Notes: generated from the sequence alone by a model not told the origin. Positions 24,540 to 36,440 are shown, numbered from the stretch's first letter. The stretch: DNA of 64,000 bases from Eleusine coracana subsp. coracana (GCA_032690845.1 CM064433.1:35214658-35278657); one strand, 5' to 3'. Numbers and translations are program-made.

Positions 24540-24893
24540 AAGAGACATGTGCTTCTTCTGAGTGTATGACATGGTGGGTCTTGTGTTATTTCATATGCTT
24601 GGGCAGTGCGGAAGATGGGTGGATTTTAATGTAGACGTAGCAACAGCACATGGGTGCTACAGTATATTTTTACTTATAGCAGCAGTTGGTGTTGTGGTGC
24701 GCCACTATAAATTGTTTTTAGGGACAGATAACAATGAGAACCGATGTTACAAATTTTTTGAATTATACATAGTGTCCAATTTAGCGGCGGTTAACTTTAT
24801 CGACCGCCGCTAGTGCCATTTATAGTGGCGGTTGACAAAGTAAACCGCCACTAAAATGAGTTCTACAATGGCGGTTTGCATCGGGGCAGGCCC
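24540..24893. other. segment with CACTA-like subterminal hairpins
   Basis: This lies between the end of element A and the recognisable part of element C. Near 24783-24860 it contains TAGCGGCGGTT/ACCGCCGCTA and TAGTGGCGGTT/AACCGCCACTA inverted pairs, a pattern like the subterminal repeats of CACTA elements. No terminal CACTA motif or coding region is visible, so the assignment is tentative. Confidence 0.35.
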
Positions 24894-25604
24894 TTTGGGC
24901 TATGTGTGTCGTACTATCAAGAGGGACACAACAAATAAAGTGCTGAAATTGACCAAGTGCTCAAATCTCTAACTTCATTTTTGCATTCCCAAAGCCTAAA
25001 TTTCCTTTCTCCACTCTGGGACCCTGACTAGTCCAGAAATAGGCGGACTAGGCCGACATGAGTAAAAACAGAACCAATTTGGTTCTGGAGTCAACTTAGC
25101 CAGGCTAAGACACCAAATTTCGGACTAAGCCGGTAACCAGGTGAACCCAGTTTTGGCCGGACTAAGCCGGATCAAAGCCATTCCACAGATGTTTTCTTTC
25201 GGGAACTTGCTCGATCCGGACTAGGACAGATTTTTCCGTACTAGTCCGGGTCACTAACACTTAGCCATTTTAGGGGATGGGTTTGAGCTTCCGTGTTAAT
25301 TTTGAAATGCCGGGCCGGACTAGTCTGGCCCCCAATACCGGACTAAGTTGGGTCCCTGACACCCCAACGGCTCTTTTCCCTCTCTTAACTATAAATATAC
25401 CCATTCATCCCCAAACTTCAGTTGGACACTCGATAGAGCTGAAAAACACATCTGAGCACTCAAGATCTTCTCCAACTCTTCCCTAAGCTTGCTACTACGA
25501 TTCTTGATGGATTGAGAGGAGATTTGTGAGGACTTGAGTGAGCCACCCCATATTGCATTGGAGCACTTCGGTTTCTCTTCACCATTGGTATTGCTTGTGC
25601 TGAA
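24894..25604 (+). repeat. 5' LTR fragment of element C
   Basis: It aligns with 29548-30248 of the 3' LTR, with a palindrome set of GGACTAGTCCGG and CCGGACTAAGCCGG type and a probable TATA stretch at 25390 (CTATAAATATACCC). It breaks off at CTTGTG, where reverse transcriptase sequence begins. Confidence 0.88.
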
Positions 25605-26276
25605 AGGTATATCGCTCCATGATTGGCTCTTTGCTTTACCTTTGTACATCTAGGCCCGATATCATGCTTAGTGTGTGTATGTGTGCAAGGTTTCAAGTTG
25701 ATCCTAAAGAGTGCCATTTAAGGGCCGTTAAGAGAATCATGCGATATTTGGTTCATACTCCCAACCTAGGGCTTTGGTATCCTAAGGGCTGCGCATTTAA
25801 GCTTATTGGTTATTCCGATGCCGATTATGCGGGGTGTAAGGTTGAGGAAAAGCACGTTAGGGACATGCCAATTCTTGGGTAGGTCCCTTGTATCGTGGTC
25901 ATCCAAGAAACAAAATTCCGTTATCCTATCCACAGCCGAAGCGGAGTATGTTGCAGCCGGTAGTTATTGTGCACAACTTCTATGGATGCGACAAACTCTA
26001 AAGGACTTTGGTTACACTATGAACAAAGTTCCCCTCCTATGTGACAATGAGAGTGCCATAAAGATAGCCAATAACCCCATTGATCATAACCGCACAAAGC
26101 ACATAGACATTAGACACCATTTCTTGAGAGATCATACTATCAAAGGGGATATCTTGATTAGTCATGTGCGCACCGATAAACAATTGGCCGATATATTCAC
26201 CAAGCCACTAGATGAGAAAAGATTTTGTGAGCTTAGAGATGAGCTAAATATCATTGATTCTAGAAATGTGGCTTGA
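25605..26276 (+). pseudogene. RT C-terminus and RNase H remnant of element C
   Basis: The first residues are the RT end (LLYLCTSRPDIMLSVCMCAR), followed by RNase H with YSDADYAGC, AEAEYVAAGSYCAQLLW, LLCDNESAIKIANNP and the C-terminal TDKQLADIFTKPLDEKRF. It is collinear with 17115-17765 of element A. A one-base shift near 25845 breaks the frame between the RNase H start and KSTLGTCQFLG. The 5' side is joined directly to LTR sequence. Confidence 0.92.
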
Positions 26277-27337
26277 AAGGTTGCACATTTGCTGTGACAT
26301 ACGATAGATGTTTGCAAAAGAAAATGATTGCAAAATATTGATTGTTTTTCCATTTTTGAAAATTATTGGTTTTGATCTTTGGATCATGTTGACTTGAATG
26401 TGACCATTGTTGGCTTTGTTGTTTGTGGATGGTCTCATTTGATGAAACATTCTTTGAAAAACTTGTCCAATATGATCAACAAGTTCTTCCCTCTCTAAAG
26501 GGAAATTTCTGCACAATCTATGCTCTCTGTTCTGGTAGTAGCCGGACTAAGACGGCCTTGTCGGCGTCTTAGTCTAGGTTTGTTGGTTCCTGTGAGCGAT
26601 ATTCAGGAGCCGAACTAGGAAGCCAACCCTAGCGTCTTAGTCCGGCATCGGGTTTCAACTAATGACCGTTGGCGTCTTACCCTTTGGTAAACCCTTTTTC
26701 TTTTCTTCTCCAACCTTCTCTCTCTCCCCTCCACGGTGCACACGGCGACTCAAGGGCTCTCTTCGGCGATCTCTTTCTCCCTCCATCGAAGGAACCAAGC
26801 TTTTGGGGGAAAGGCTTCTAGGGGCGCGGCCAAGTCCGGGGCCCCATTGTTTTGAAGCTCTCCTCTCCTTTCCCCAAGGTACCTAGGGCTCTCCTCCTTG
26901 CTAGTTCCTCTAATCTTTAGATGCCCTAGGATTTGTTGCAACATAGGGTGTGTAGTGGTGTCCTATGATATCATTTCAGTATCTTGTTACTTAAATGATT
27001 AGGATGCATCACTTGTTGCAATTTTTTTGGCATGACTAGGGTTCAGTTCTGTTAGGACCCGGACTCGGACAGCTTCCACCCGTCTAAGTCCGGCTCTAAA
27101 TAGTCAGAATGTTCTCTGTTGTCTAAAAAAATTGACACACCTTTGCCCTTGAATCTGTTGGATACTTGTGACAACAGTCCCTGGCGTTCTATCTGTCAGG
27201 AACCGAACTAAGCCGGCTCTAGGGGCGTCTTAGTCCGCCTCCTGACAGAAAGCACTTCTCTGGTTGTTGTTGTGAGTATCTCCTATTTAGCCCTTTCCAC
27301 TAGTCCTTATCCATTTTATTCATATCTCTTAGGAACC
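26277..27337 (+). other. pol-ORF3 spacer of element C with palindromes and probable leader intron
   Basis: At 26535-26660 and 27055-27250 there are CCGGACTAAG and GGCGTCTTAGTC units like those of the LTR. A pyrimidine-rich, UTR-like stretch at 26680-26878 ends CCAAG before GTACCTAG, and CTCTTAG ends at 27332, five bases before the ORF3 ATG. Confidence 0.55.
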
Positions 27338-28856
27338 ATGGCCGGTGATGGAGACAAGGGCAAGGGCAAGAAGCGTGCGGACGTGTCGGGCTATCAACGG
27401 CGCCCTAAGCCAAAGTTCGCACGTGCAGGTAGCAGCAGCAGTGCAGCAATCGAAGACATTCTTTTGCAGCACCATGATGATGATATGATTGAAGAGCAGC
27501 CAATTGAAGATGTCCCACAGCAGCAGCAGGCACCCCCTCAGGGGGAGATCAGTCCTCTTGTCATGGCACCACCACTTGAGGACCCCAACCATCCTAGAAG
27601 GATCAAGGACTACCAAGGACATCTCTGCAGCAACAACAATGAGAGATGATGATCTGTATGCTAAGCCTAGGGAATCCATTGATCCTCGGTTTTGGAGTCA
27701 TTTTCATGCTGATTTTTACTCCTCCGCCTATCTTCACAAGGTGACACCGGTGATTGAGGCTCAGTGGGTGGATTGGGATTACATGGAAAGGAAAGGCACT
27801 CAGGAATTTCTTGAAGTGGCAGACGCTTGCAAGCACCATGGAGTCTATTACTTGATGGCTCTTTCATACCCATGGAACAAGGAAGTAATCACTCAGTTAT
27901 TCTCCACTGTCTATTTCACCACTCAAGGTAGCAACCCAAAGATGACATGGATGACCAATGGTGAGAGACACACAGTCACATACAAGAGGTTTGCTAGCAT
28001 CCTCGGTCTTCAATAAAGCCTCAAGTCATCCAAGCGCATTCATGAGGAGACAGTAATGAACCCAGATGACAAGTTTTCTATGTATGAGAGAGGAGTTGCA
28101 GCGGCTCCTCCTAATGTTCGTGGCTTCCTTCCCTTCTTCACGGTTCTCAACCGGTGTGTGAGGAAGACACTTGGGCCAAGGGATGGAGATGCATCATTTG
28201 TTCCCACCAACCTAAGAAACTTGCTTGCTAGGCTTCGTGGGAGAGCAAAGTTCAATGCCTTTGACTTCATTTGAGAGGAAATCTATGCCATATCCATTAC
28301 TCCCGCTTGGTCTTGCTCCTATGGGCCTTATATTATGAAGATGATTGAAGAAGTCAGCGAGCTGACCTTTGTCAAGGATGTGCCTCACAAGCCCTTAAGG
28401 CCTCAAAAGCCAGTTTCTTTGGTCTCTTCCCGGTCTACTCGTGGTGAGAGTTCTAGTTCAGCTGCACCGTCTTCTTCTAGAGGTAGCAAAACTCTCTTCA
28501 AGTTCCTTTCCACCTTATTTTGTCTTAGACGTGACGCCAACATGAAGCTAGACAATAAAAGGAGAGAAAGGAAGAAAAACACAAGGACTCTCAAGCAACT
28601 TACAGCCCAGCATCAATTCACTCCAGCTCGTTCTCCACCCGATTCCGATGACGATGACTCTCCTCCATGCCACTATGAGCATCCTGCTCTTTCCTTCACT
28701 AGGGAAGACCGTGAATACTTTGGCATCACCGAGCGGGACATAGAGGAGGCTACCGGGGCTGTTGGTGAGAGTGAAGGTGAGAGTGATGGGGATGGACATG
28801 GCCATGAGGATGACGAGGGTGAGCCTAGTGGGAGTGAGTATGGTGGGAGCGAGTGA
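27338..28856 (+). pseudogene. ORF3 of element C (broken)
   Basis: The ATG at 27338 follows CTTAGGAACC. The first 100 codons are Lys-rich then Gln/Pro-rich and end at TGA 27649. A shifted frame gives the conserved part (PRFWSHFHADFYSS, WVDWDYMERKGTQEF, ALSYPWNKEVITQLF, TWMTNGERHTVTYKRF) to a TAA at 28014, continues in frame past it to a TGA at 28272, and ends with MKMIEEVSEL and an acidic Gly/Asp/Glu tail at TGA 28856. It is the best preserved ORF3 of the three. The middle resembles the putative plant transposon protein domain family; its role in these elements is unknown. Confidence 0.8.
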
Positions 28857-28899
28857 TTCTGCTCTTCCACTATTCTTTTTTCCTTTTTGGTGTATTGAT

Positions 28900-28915
28900 G
28901 CCAAAGGGGGAAAAG
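28900..28915 (+). other. purine tract after ORF3, element C
   Basis: GCCAAAGGGGGAAAAG follows TTTTGGTGTATTGAT. A second tract, AAAAAGGGAGAAAT (29342-29355), adjoins the 3' LTR. Confidence 0.75.
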
Positions 28916-29354
28916 AAAGCTATCTAGTTGATCAAGGACTTATTTTATTTTCAAAAATTTGTAATGTGTAAGACTATGTGATGTGTGATATGTGGTGTGC
29001 CTTCCCCTTATGATGACATTTGGCTTTGTAAGACTTATTTGTGATCCTTGTGTAATCACTATGTTCTATGGCTTATGCGTTGATGAATGATAATTGTTGG
29101 CTATGTGTTTGCACTTGTCATTTATTCACTCTTGTATTACACTTGATCACATCTTTTTTAGGCACCCCACAGTTGCAATGAATATATAAATGAACTCTCA
29201 AAATTGATGTCTTTGTATGCATATGGATTGTTGTTGTATGAATCATTGATGCATAATTTTAGGGGGAGCTCTATATATATTTGTTGGAATAAAATTCTTT
29301 TTATCTCAAATGTAAGCTTTAATTGGTTGTCATCAATCACCAAAAAGGGAGAAA

Positions 29355-30865
29355 TTAAAAGTGCATCTAAGCCCCCGTGTGGGTTTTGGTTGATTAATGA
29401 CAAACAATTGAAGGACTAATTATATTTGCTAAGGGAATGAGCAGGACGAATACTTCATGCATCAAAGACGACCCCTCAAAATGAAAAGGAAAAAGAAAGA
29501 AGGCAACCGATGACTCTTAGTTTTAATTCTTCCTCTTTGAGTCATAGGTGTGTCATACTATCAAGAGGGACATAACAAATAAAGTGGTGAAATTGACCAA
29601 GTGCTCAAATCTCTAACTTCATTTTTGCATTCCCAATGCCTAAATTTCCTTTCTCCACTCTGGGACCCGGACTAGTCCAGAAATAGGCAGACTAGGCCGG
29701 CATGAGTCAAAACAGAACCAATTTGGTTCTGGAGTCGACTTAGCCAGACTAAGACGCCAAGTTTCGGACTAAGCCGGTAACCAGGTGAACCCGGTTTTGG
29801 CCGGACTAAGCCGGATCAGAGCCATTCCACAGAGGTTATCTTTCGGGAACTTGCTCGATCCGGACTAGGATGGATTTTTCCGTACTAGTCTGGGTCACTA
29901 ACACTTAGCTATTTTAGGGGATGGGTTTGAGCTTCCGTGTTAATTTTGAAATGCCGGGCCGGACTAGTCCGGCCCCCGATACCGGACTAAGTTGGGTCCC
30001 TGACACCCCAACGGCTCTTTTCCCTCTCCCGACTATAAATATACCCATTCGTCCCCAAACTTCGGTTGGACACTCCATAGAGCTGAAAAACACATCTGAG
30101 CACTCAAGAGCTTCTCCAACTCTTCCCCAAGCTTGCTACTCCGATTCTTGAGGGATTGAGAGGAGATTTGTGAGGACTTGACTGAGACATCTCATATTGC
30201 ATTGGAGCACTTCGGTTTGTCTTCACCATTGGTATTGCTTGTGTTTGTTACTCTTGGGGATTCATCCCCTAGACGGTTAGGCGTCGCCCGGGGTTCCCAA
30301 GCTTGTGGTTGAAGACCCGGGAAGTTTGTATTGCCCTCCTTACAAAGGATTGATGGTGGAAAACCGAGCTTGACCTTTGTGGTTACTTGAAAGAGGTTCT
30401 AGGGTTGAGAGCAACCCGGTCCTTTGTGAACTCCTCAACGGAGACATAGGTTCCTTTGTGGGACTGAACTTCGGTGAACAAATTATTATGTCTTGTGTGC
30501 TTGTTCTTGTTTTTGTTGTTCATATTCACTATTTATGTCATATTATTGTGCCTCGCTTTAATTACTTGTGTAGCTTGTTCACTAGCCTTCTTGTAGTGCT
30601 TTAAGCTTCCTAGTTCTTGATATTACCCTTCTCTAGCTCCTGCTTTATTTGTTGTTCCATAAATATCGATCTAGAGCTTGTTCTACAATCCGTCGTGTGC
30701 AGAACCCAAACTTAAACTCTAACCCTAGCGGACTAAGACGCCAGCTCGGACTAAGACGCCAACACTAGCGGCTTAGTCTGGCCTCTATCAGAACTAATTG
30801 TTTTAATTAGTAGTTTTTAGGAGTATTTTCCTATTCACCCCTCCCTCCCTCTAGGCAACCTTCAA
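29355..30865 (+). repeat. 3' LTR of element C
   Basis: It begins after the polypurine tract at about 29355, in a position equivalent to the TGAAGATGCATC start of element A. It carries the GGACTAGTCCGG palindrome set (29665-29990), a TATA stretch (about 30030), and ends CCCTCTAGGCAACCTTCA at 30864. Confidence 0.88.
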
Positions 30866-31656
30866 CACGCCGGAATGACTGACGTGACGCGACTCCGTCT
30901 TCAATAATCTTCAGATCGCGTATGCCACATTGCTTGTGGCGATAACCATCGTAGAATAATACTCCCCTATTCACTTTTTTTTTTGTAAACTTTGACCATT
31001 CGTCATATTCAAAGTATTTGTTCAACTATGAAGAGTTATAAATTATATTTAAATTTTATCTAATAACAAAACAAATCATGAGAAAATAGATGATATTTTT
31101 TAAAATTTTTTGAATAAGACAAATAGTCATAGTTAATCAAAAAAGTCAATAATAACAATAATTTTAAAACAAAGAGAGTAATGTGATAGCCACACTACTG
31201 TGCCGCATGCACGTTTTATCGATACCGTTCTCAGTTTTGAGAATGCAGATGCGTATATAGGCCGTTGACCATGAGGTTCAGTTCATGCGTGGCCTACAAC
31301 GAGCCCGCCTGTAATTTGCAGCGCTCGGATTCGGTCGGTAGGTCTGAGGATTAGTTGAGTGATTTGGACGGGTTCTTTATCTTTTGTGGCTTGGCTCTGT
31401 GCAGTAGTGGAGAAGACGATGATATACAGCGGGCATATGTGCAGTCGTGTGCGTAGAAGCAGCCATGGCTAGCCGCGTGCTGAAAGGTGGTTGACAAGAC
31501 GGACGTCTGCATGCTGCATGCTGCATGGGTAGGCAGCCCAGGCAAAAGGGGAATTGACCGTCGGACAGATCATGGCAGCATCGCGGAGACAAGGCGCCGG
31601 ACCAGGACTGGCTGCTGCTCGGTGCCTCCTCTGCTCTGTACGAGAGTTGGTATGTT
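30866..31656 (+). repeat. duplicated module, copy 1
   Basis: This copy aligns with 37110-37710 (copy 4) over most of its length, including CGTGACGCG, GGCGATAACCATCGTAG, ATGCACGTTTTATCGATACC, GTTGACCATGAGG and CTGCTGCTCGGTGCCT. It differs by a 217-bp MITE insertion. I see no protein-coding frame conserved between the copies. Confidence 0.85.
30962..31178. mobile_element. Stowaway-like MITE with verified empty site
   Basis: The element is flanked by TA on both sides (30960-30961 and 31179-31180) and its ends are CTCCCC and GAGAG. The equivalent site in copy 4 (about 37205) has the flanks joined with a single TA. A related element occupies 53410-53629. Confidence 0.88.
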
Positions 31657-32823
31657 ATGTTGGATAAATTAATATTTTTAGTTTTATATTAATTTAAAAA
31701 TAAATTATAAATATGATTAACAGATTGTATGATGAATTAGATAAGTCTATGCAAGATCTAGACATGTCTATAAAGACAGTCAACATCATAGCATCTATCA
31801 TACTATCCATAACTATCATAAATAAACAGATCACGATAGCTAGTATGGAAGATATAGTTTGAGATGAGAGTATGTACGTTTTCTTCTGGACAGGTAGAGT
31901 AGGCGACGACGACGTGCAACACCGTCACGTTGTTGGTGACAGCGGGTGAGACCGACTCGACGACAAGTCGTGATGAGGAGCTTGACGAAGACGAGAAAGC
32001 GATCGAGCAGTCGCGCAGAGCTCTTTCGAAAAACCTTATTCGCCCTCTTTCGGTGCAGAATCGCAGAGGACGACAGTTTCGGAGACCTGCTCTCCCGTTC
32101 GCTGGTGCACGCCGACGATCGGGAGAAGTCTTGACGGCGCAACAGTAGCGAGAGGCAAAACCCTAAGCGATTACGTGATATGATTTGCGGTGGTACTCGT
32201 ATGTATTTATATGGAGGAACCCCTAGGGTTGGGCGTCCCACAACCGAGTCGGTTTCCATATTGATACGTCGGTTTTCATAATGAAATATATGAAACACGC
32301 AACAAAAATAAAGTGCAAAAGGAAGTCACGCCCCCGCAAGGCAAGAGACCGAATTTTGGCAGACTATTCACGCAGGTGATGCGAGGCCGCGCCATCGCCC
32401 ACGCCCTGCCCGGCCCGGCCCGGTGAGGTGAGCGAGCGCACACGTGTGTTCTTTCTTTCTCCCATACACACACTTGTAAGAGATGCTAGAGCAACCAACC
32501 TTATAAGTTGGACTCCCTCCACCTCTACTAGCAATGTGGGACTAAACCTTTGCACTCCCAGCACTCATGAATGGGCCTTTAAAATTTTCAAGAATTTTGT
32601 GAATATTAATGGGCCAAGCCTACAAAATTCCAGCAATTTTTCCCACCAGATCTCAAAGTCCCAGCTAGACTTTGTCTTACCCCATTGCTGTTTAATATAC
32701 CAGTGTTTTCATTGGAGACTGTTAACTTGAACTTCCATCTAGAACAATAAGCTACACTCATTCACAACTTGAACAATGGACTATGTCTTAAATTGGAAGT
32801 TTTATATAAATAAGTTTCACTCA
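31657..32823. other. insertion of unknown identity after module copy 1
   Basis: The module match stops at TATGTTA and TGTTGGATAAATTAATA begins. The stretch runs through an AT-rich part, a segment at 31880-32160 open in several frames, and an AT-rich tail ending about ACTTGAACA (32775). TG/CA ends would fit a solo LTR, but I cannot find a matching 5-bp duplication. Confidence 0.3.
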
Positions 32824-34275
32824 GACTGTCCGCACTCGTCGTACTCTATTTACATCATCTTAAAAGAATATTCTATCCTGATCATAAAGATTCTCTACTC
32901 TAAACTCATTTCTATTGCACTCGTCATCCTCCATATCTCATACTCTATACCAACTACCATCTTCTCTCTTCTTCCTTTTTTCTTTTTCTTTTATTTTTTT
33001 TCTCCTTATATCTTCCCTTCCCCCACCCCCAGCGCGTCGCGCCCCAATCTTTGCCTCTGCCGCGCGCGTCCTCCTCCTCCGCTAGAGCCCCTCCTCCTCC
33101 CATGCACCGACGAGCCCCTCCTCCTCCACCGTGAGACGCCGCTGTCGGAGCCCTACCTTCTCCCCCGCGCCGTCGCCGCCGGGTCCCTCCTCCTCCTCCC
33201 CCGCGCCGCAGTTGCCGCCGCCCTCGAGCTCCCCGCGCTCCTCCTCCAAATCCGCGCCCTCCTCCTCGAGCTCCCCGTCCACCTCCTCGAGCTCCCCGTC
33301 CACCTCCACCTCCCTCTGCCTCCTCCGTCGGATCCGCACGCGCCACCGCCCTCGACGGCAGCCCTCTAGGCGCGGATCCACCGCCTCCTCCTCCTCACGC
33401 CCCTCCGCCATAGGGGCCCTCCTCCCCCGCGCGCCCTCCGCCGCTGGATCCAGCCCCTCCACCCCCGTCCGGCCACCCCTTTCTCTCTCCCCCCTTCCGG
33501 CTCACGGCGCGGATGAACCGTCGACATGCGGGCCCCACGCCACGTCGGACATAGCGGAGGTCCTCCCCCGCGCCCCTCCTTCTCCCCCACGTCGCCGTCA
33601 TCGGGCCTCTCCTTCTCCCCCGCGCCGTCGCCATCGAGCCTCTCCCTCTTCTCCCCCGTACCACCGCCGTCAGGCCTCTCCCTCTTCTCCCCTACGCCGC
33701 CCCTCCTCCTCCCCCGCGCCATCGCCGTCGAGCCCCTCCTCCTCCACCTCCCCCGCGCCGTCGCCGTCGAGCCCCTCCTCCCCCGTGTCATCGCCGTCGG
33801 GCCCCTCCTCCTCCACCTCCCCCACACCGCCACCGTCGGGCCCCTTCTCGTCCTCCTCCCCCGCGCAGATCCGGCTGCCGGGACCCTCCTCCTCCTTCTC
33901 CCCCGTGCGGATCCGGATGTCGGGGCGCGGATCTTGGGCTACGCGGCGGCGCGGATCCCCTCTTCGGCCTCGAGCTCTCCTCTCTCTCTCTCGGCCTCGA
34001 GCTCTCCTGCGGCGTGGATCCCCTCTCCGTCCGACCCCTCGTCGGGTTCCCTCTCCCACTCTCTCCTCAGCGGTTTCCGGCTTCAGACGGGAGGACCGGG
34101 GCCAGCACCTGACCTACGCCACGTTGGCGCGTCCCGGACGTCCTGGTCAGCGCCAGATTTGGCTTACGGGAGGCCGTTTGGGACGGTGGCATATGTTTTA
34201 CCGTCTCCCGGTGCAGCTCTCCATCCTCTATTTTGGTCCTGCAGGGCACTTTACAGCACCCCGGTGCGGACAGCC
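32824..34275 (+). mobile_element. possible Pack-MULE with GC-rich Pro/Ser coding-like insert
   Basis: The left end GACTGTCCGCAC and the right end GTGCGGACAGCC are inverted copies. TCACTC occurs just outside each end, an imperfect duplication. Between them, 33030-34060 is extremely GC-rich with short tandem units (CCGTCGAGCCCCTCCTCC) and stays open in several frames, giving Ser/Pro- or Arg-rich conceptual products that do not look like a real protein. This composition fits a MULE that captured gene or promoter sequence, but the evidence is limited. Confidence 0.35.
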
Positions 34276-34560
34276 TCACTCGCTGTCGTGCATTCCTTGC
34301 TTTCCGGACACCCGACAGGTCCAAAAGTGTCTGACGTGATGTATGCGGCATCTAGTTGTAATTCGCGTGCGATACACTGCTGCGATCATTCACACTGTTG
34401 GTCGCGACGCCTCACGGCTCAAACCAACACGCGCATGCATACGCTCCTTTCTGCTGCTGATGCCGGTCTCCTCTCTCCTACCATGTGGAGGGCAATCGAA
34501 TCCGTTGGCTCGGAATGGTCATCCGAGACTCTTCTCGTCTCCTCGGTCTCCCTTGCCCCG

Positions 34561-34579
34561 TGTGTGTGTGTGTGTGTGT
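34561..34579. repeat. TG dinucleotide microsatellite
   Basis: TGTGTGTGTGTGTGTGTGT, about nine units, lies in a stretch with no recognised gene. Confidence 0.9.
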
Positions 34580-34639
34580 TGAGGTTGACGACGTGCCAAC
34601 AAGGACAGGCCGGCCGTAGTTGCTTTTGTGCCTGATGAT

Positions 34640-35256
34640 GGTCACACCGCGCTTTGCAAAGCAGGATACGCCCAGTAACAACTGATATGATACGCGACAT
34701 CATCTTTATATGTATCACGTACTATACACTGCTGTTCCAGGCGCAATGACACTTTCTTGACGTAAGAAACTGTGTCGAACAACAATGTCGACTGCATGTT
34801 CTAGTGATACCGTTCTCTGTTTGAGGATGCAGATGCATCGACCGTCGTTGACCATGATGAGGTTCATGTTTCTGGAGACGAGGCGGCCTGCAACTTGCAG
34901 CGCTCGGATTTGGTCGGTGATTGGTTGAGTGATTTGTGAGTTTATACGAGCTAGTATTTCATTCTCTCTTTTGTGACCTGTCTCTGTTACTCATGGAGGC
35001 CGGGCCAAGACGATGGCGGACATGTGCAGCCACGCCATTGCGCGAAGGGCAGAAGCAGCCATATGGCTGGTTGGCAGCGCGTGCTGAAAGGTTGGCAGGA
35101 CGGACACGTGCGTGGGCAGGCCAAACGACTTTGACCGACGGGTCATGGCAGCCGGCCGGGCACGCGCGTGCGTGCGCATTGGCAGATGCAGCTTGGCGGG
35201 GACAAATGCGCCCAAGCTATCGGCACGGTTCGTGCTCTGCTGAGTGTGTTTTATTA
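34640..35256 (+). repeat. duplicated module, copy 2 (most diverged)
   Basis: It shares GATACCGTTCTC, GATGCAGATGCAT, TTGACCATGATGAGGTTCATG, CAACTTGCAGCGCTCGGATT and GGTTGAGTGATTTG with the other copies, then GGCCAAGACGATGG and GTGCTGAAAGGTTGGCAGGACGG. Only blocks are conserved. Confidence 0.75.
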
Positions 35257-35355
35257 CTCCTCTGTTTTGTTTTTCTTATCGTTAGAACAGATTTATTAAT
35301 GCTAATTTACACTTGCCATTTTATCCTAATGATAAGATTTTCGAAACGGAAGGAG
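35257..35355. mobile_element. Stowaway-like MITE, 99 bp
   Basis: TA flanks both sides (35255-35256 and 35356-35357). The ends CTCCTCTGTTTTG and CGAAACGGAAGGAG are inverted, and the interior keeps TTATCGTTAG/CTAATGATAAG as a continuing stem. Confidence 0.8.
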
Positions 35356-36230
35356 TACTATACAACGCGGTAGAGTATTTTTCTATGTATCACTTGTAAT
35401 CAGCGGCGATACAGACTGAAAATGTGTATGTGGATGTGTGGTAGTGGGGGTGGAAGGGCTGAAGTACATAATTCACAATTGTAGCTTAGAATTTGTCTTA
35501 AACTAGCAAGGTGAACAGTAGCGCGGCTAGCTTGTTTTGTTTACAGCTTACAGTAAAATAGTTTGTCTTATCTTAAATAGTATTAGTCTTTAATTTAAAA
35601 AATGATCATATCTGTATAGCTAAATACAACACACATATCTTTTTGCTGTGTAACTAACTGAAAAAAAGCCTAGATAGATATGACTTTTCTCTATTATAAG
35701 GATTTTGTACTTTCTGGTCTTCAAAGAATCAGATTGCAATTACGCATGTCTATAGAAAAATAATAAAATTAGGTAACCATATATGTGCATAAAAATGAGC
35801 ATTGGAAAAGTGTATGTCCGATTATTTTTGCATACTGAGTGAAACTTAGTTGCTTTCACAACTTATGGTGGAACATTCTAAATGGGTTTGTTTGGTCATC
35901 GTGATTGGTCGGTGTCTAAAATTCCCGTAGGTGCAGCGAGTCAGGTAGTTCGTTTGATTTTTGCAAACTGAGTGAAACATATGTCTTTCACCCAGTCATT
36001 GTACCAAACAAAAAACATGGCGGTCAAATTCATCTTCAACCAAACAAGAAACTTGGCCACCCCGTCCCTTAAAAAATGATCATCATCTCCTATCCATCTT
36101 CGCCCTACAATGAAACAAACACTTATTGTCATGTCACCACAGAGGGAAATTAAAACCAGAGCGTATGCAGTAAGTTTTTAGGGCATTTGCGTTTCTAACC
36201 CTGCTTTGCCTTCCATTTTGATTGTATCCC

Positions 36231-36440
36231 TCATTTTTTAACTTTATGATTTTCCCTCTGGTTTTTCAAAATGAAGCTAGAAGTTACCTTTATAGTTGTG
36301 ATTTTACCCCTGGTTTTGAAGCAAATCAGGGTAAAATCATAAACACAAGGATAACTTCTAGCTTTATTCTGAAAAAACAGGGATAAAATCACAAAGTTGA
36401 AAAAAGAGATAAAATCACAATTAGGAGGCAAATCAGGGGT
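36231..36440. repeat. foldback repeat, MITE-like
   Basis: The arm at about 36248-36312 (GATTTTCCC...GAAGCTAGAAGTTA...TGATTTTACCC) is repeated in reverse complement at about 36330-36396 (GGGTAAAATCA...TAACTTCTAGCTTTAT...GGGATAAAATC). Short direct repeats of AAAATCACAA continue to the right. Confidence 0.65.

Larger units (their letters stand above)
24894..30865 (+). mobile_element. Sirevirus-like element C, internally deleted
   Basis: The parts 24894-25604 and 29548-30255 are the same LTR sequence in direct orientation. Between them are only the end of RT/RNase H, the ORF3 leader, ORF3 and the purine tracts. The primer site, gag, protease, integrase and most of RT are gone, and the first part of the 5' LTR is missing as well. 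Confidence 0.88.

Noticed and set aside
31657..32775. Solo LTR (TGTTGG start, TTGAACA end)
   Set aside because: TG/CA ends are suggestive, but no matching 5-bp duplication was found, so it is listed only as an unknown insertion.
33030..34340. Long overlapping open frames with Ser/Pro- or Arg-rich products on both strands
   Set aside because: They are open in several frames because of extreme GC content and short tandem repeats, with no domain or sensible codon pattern, so no gene was called.
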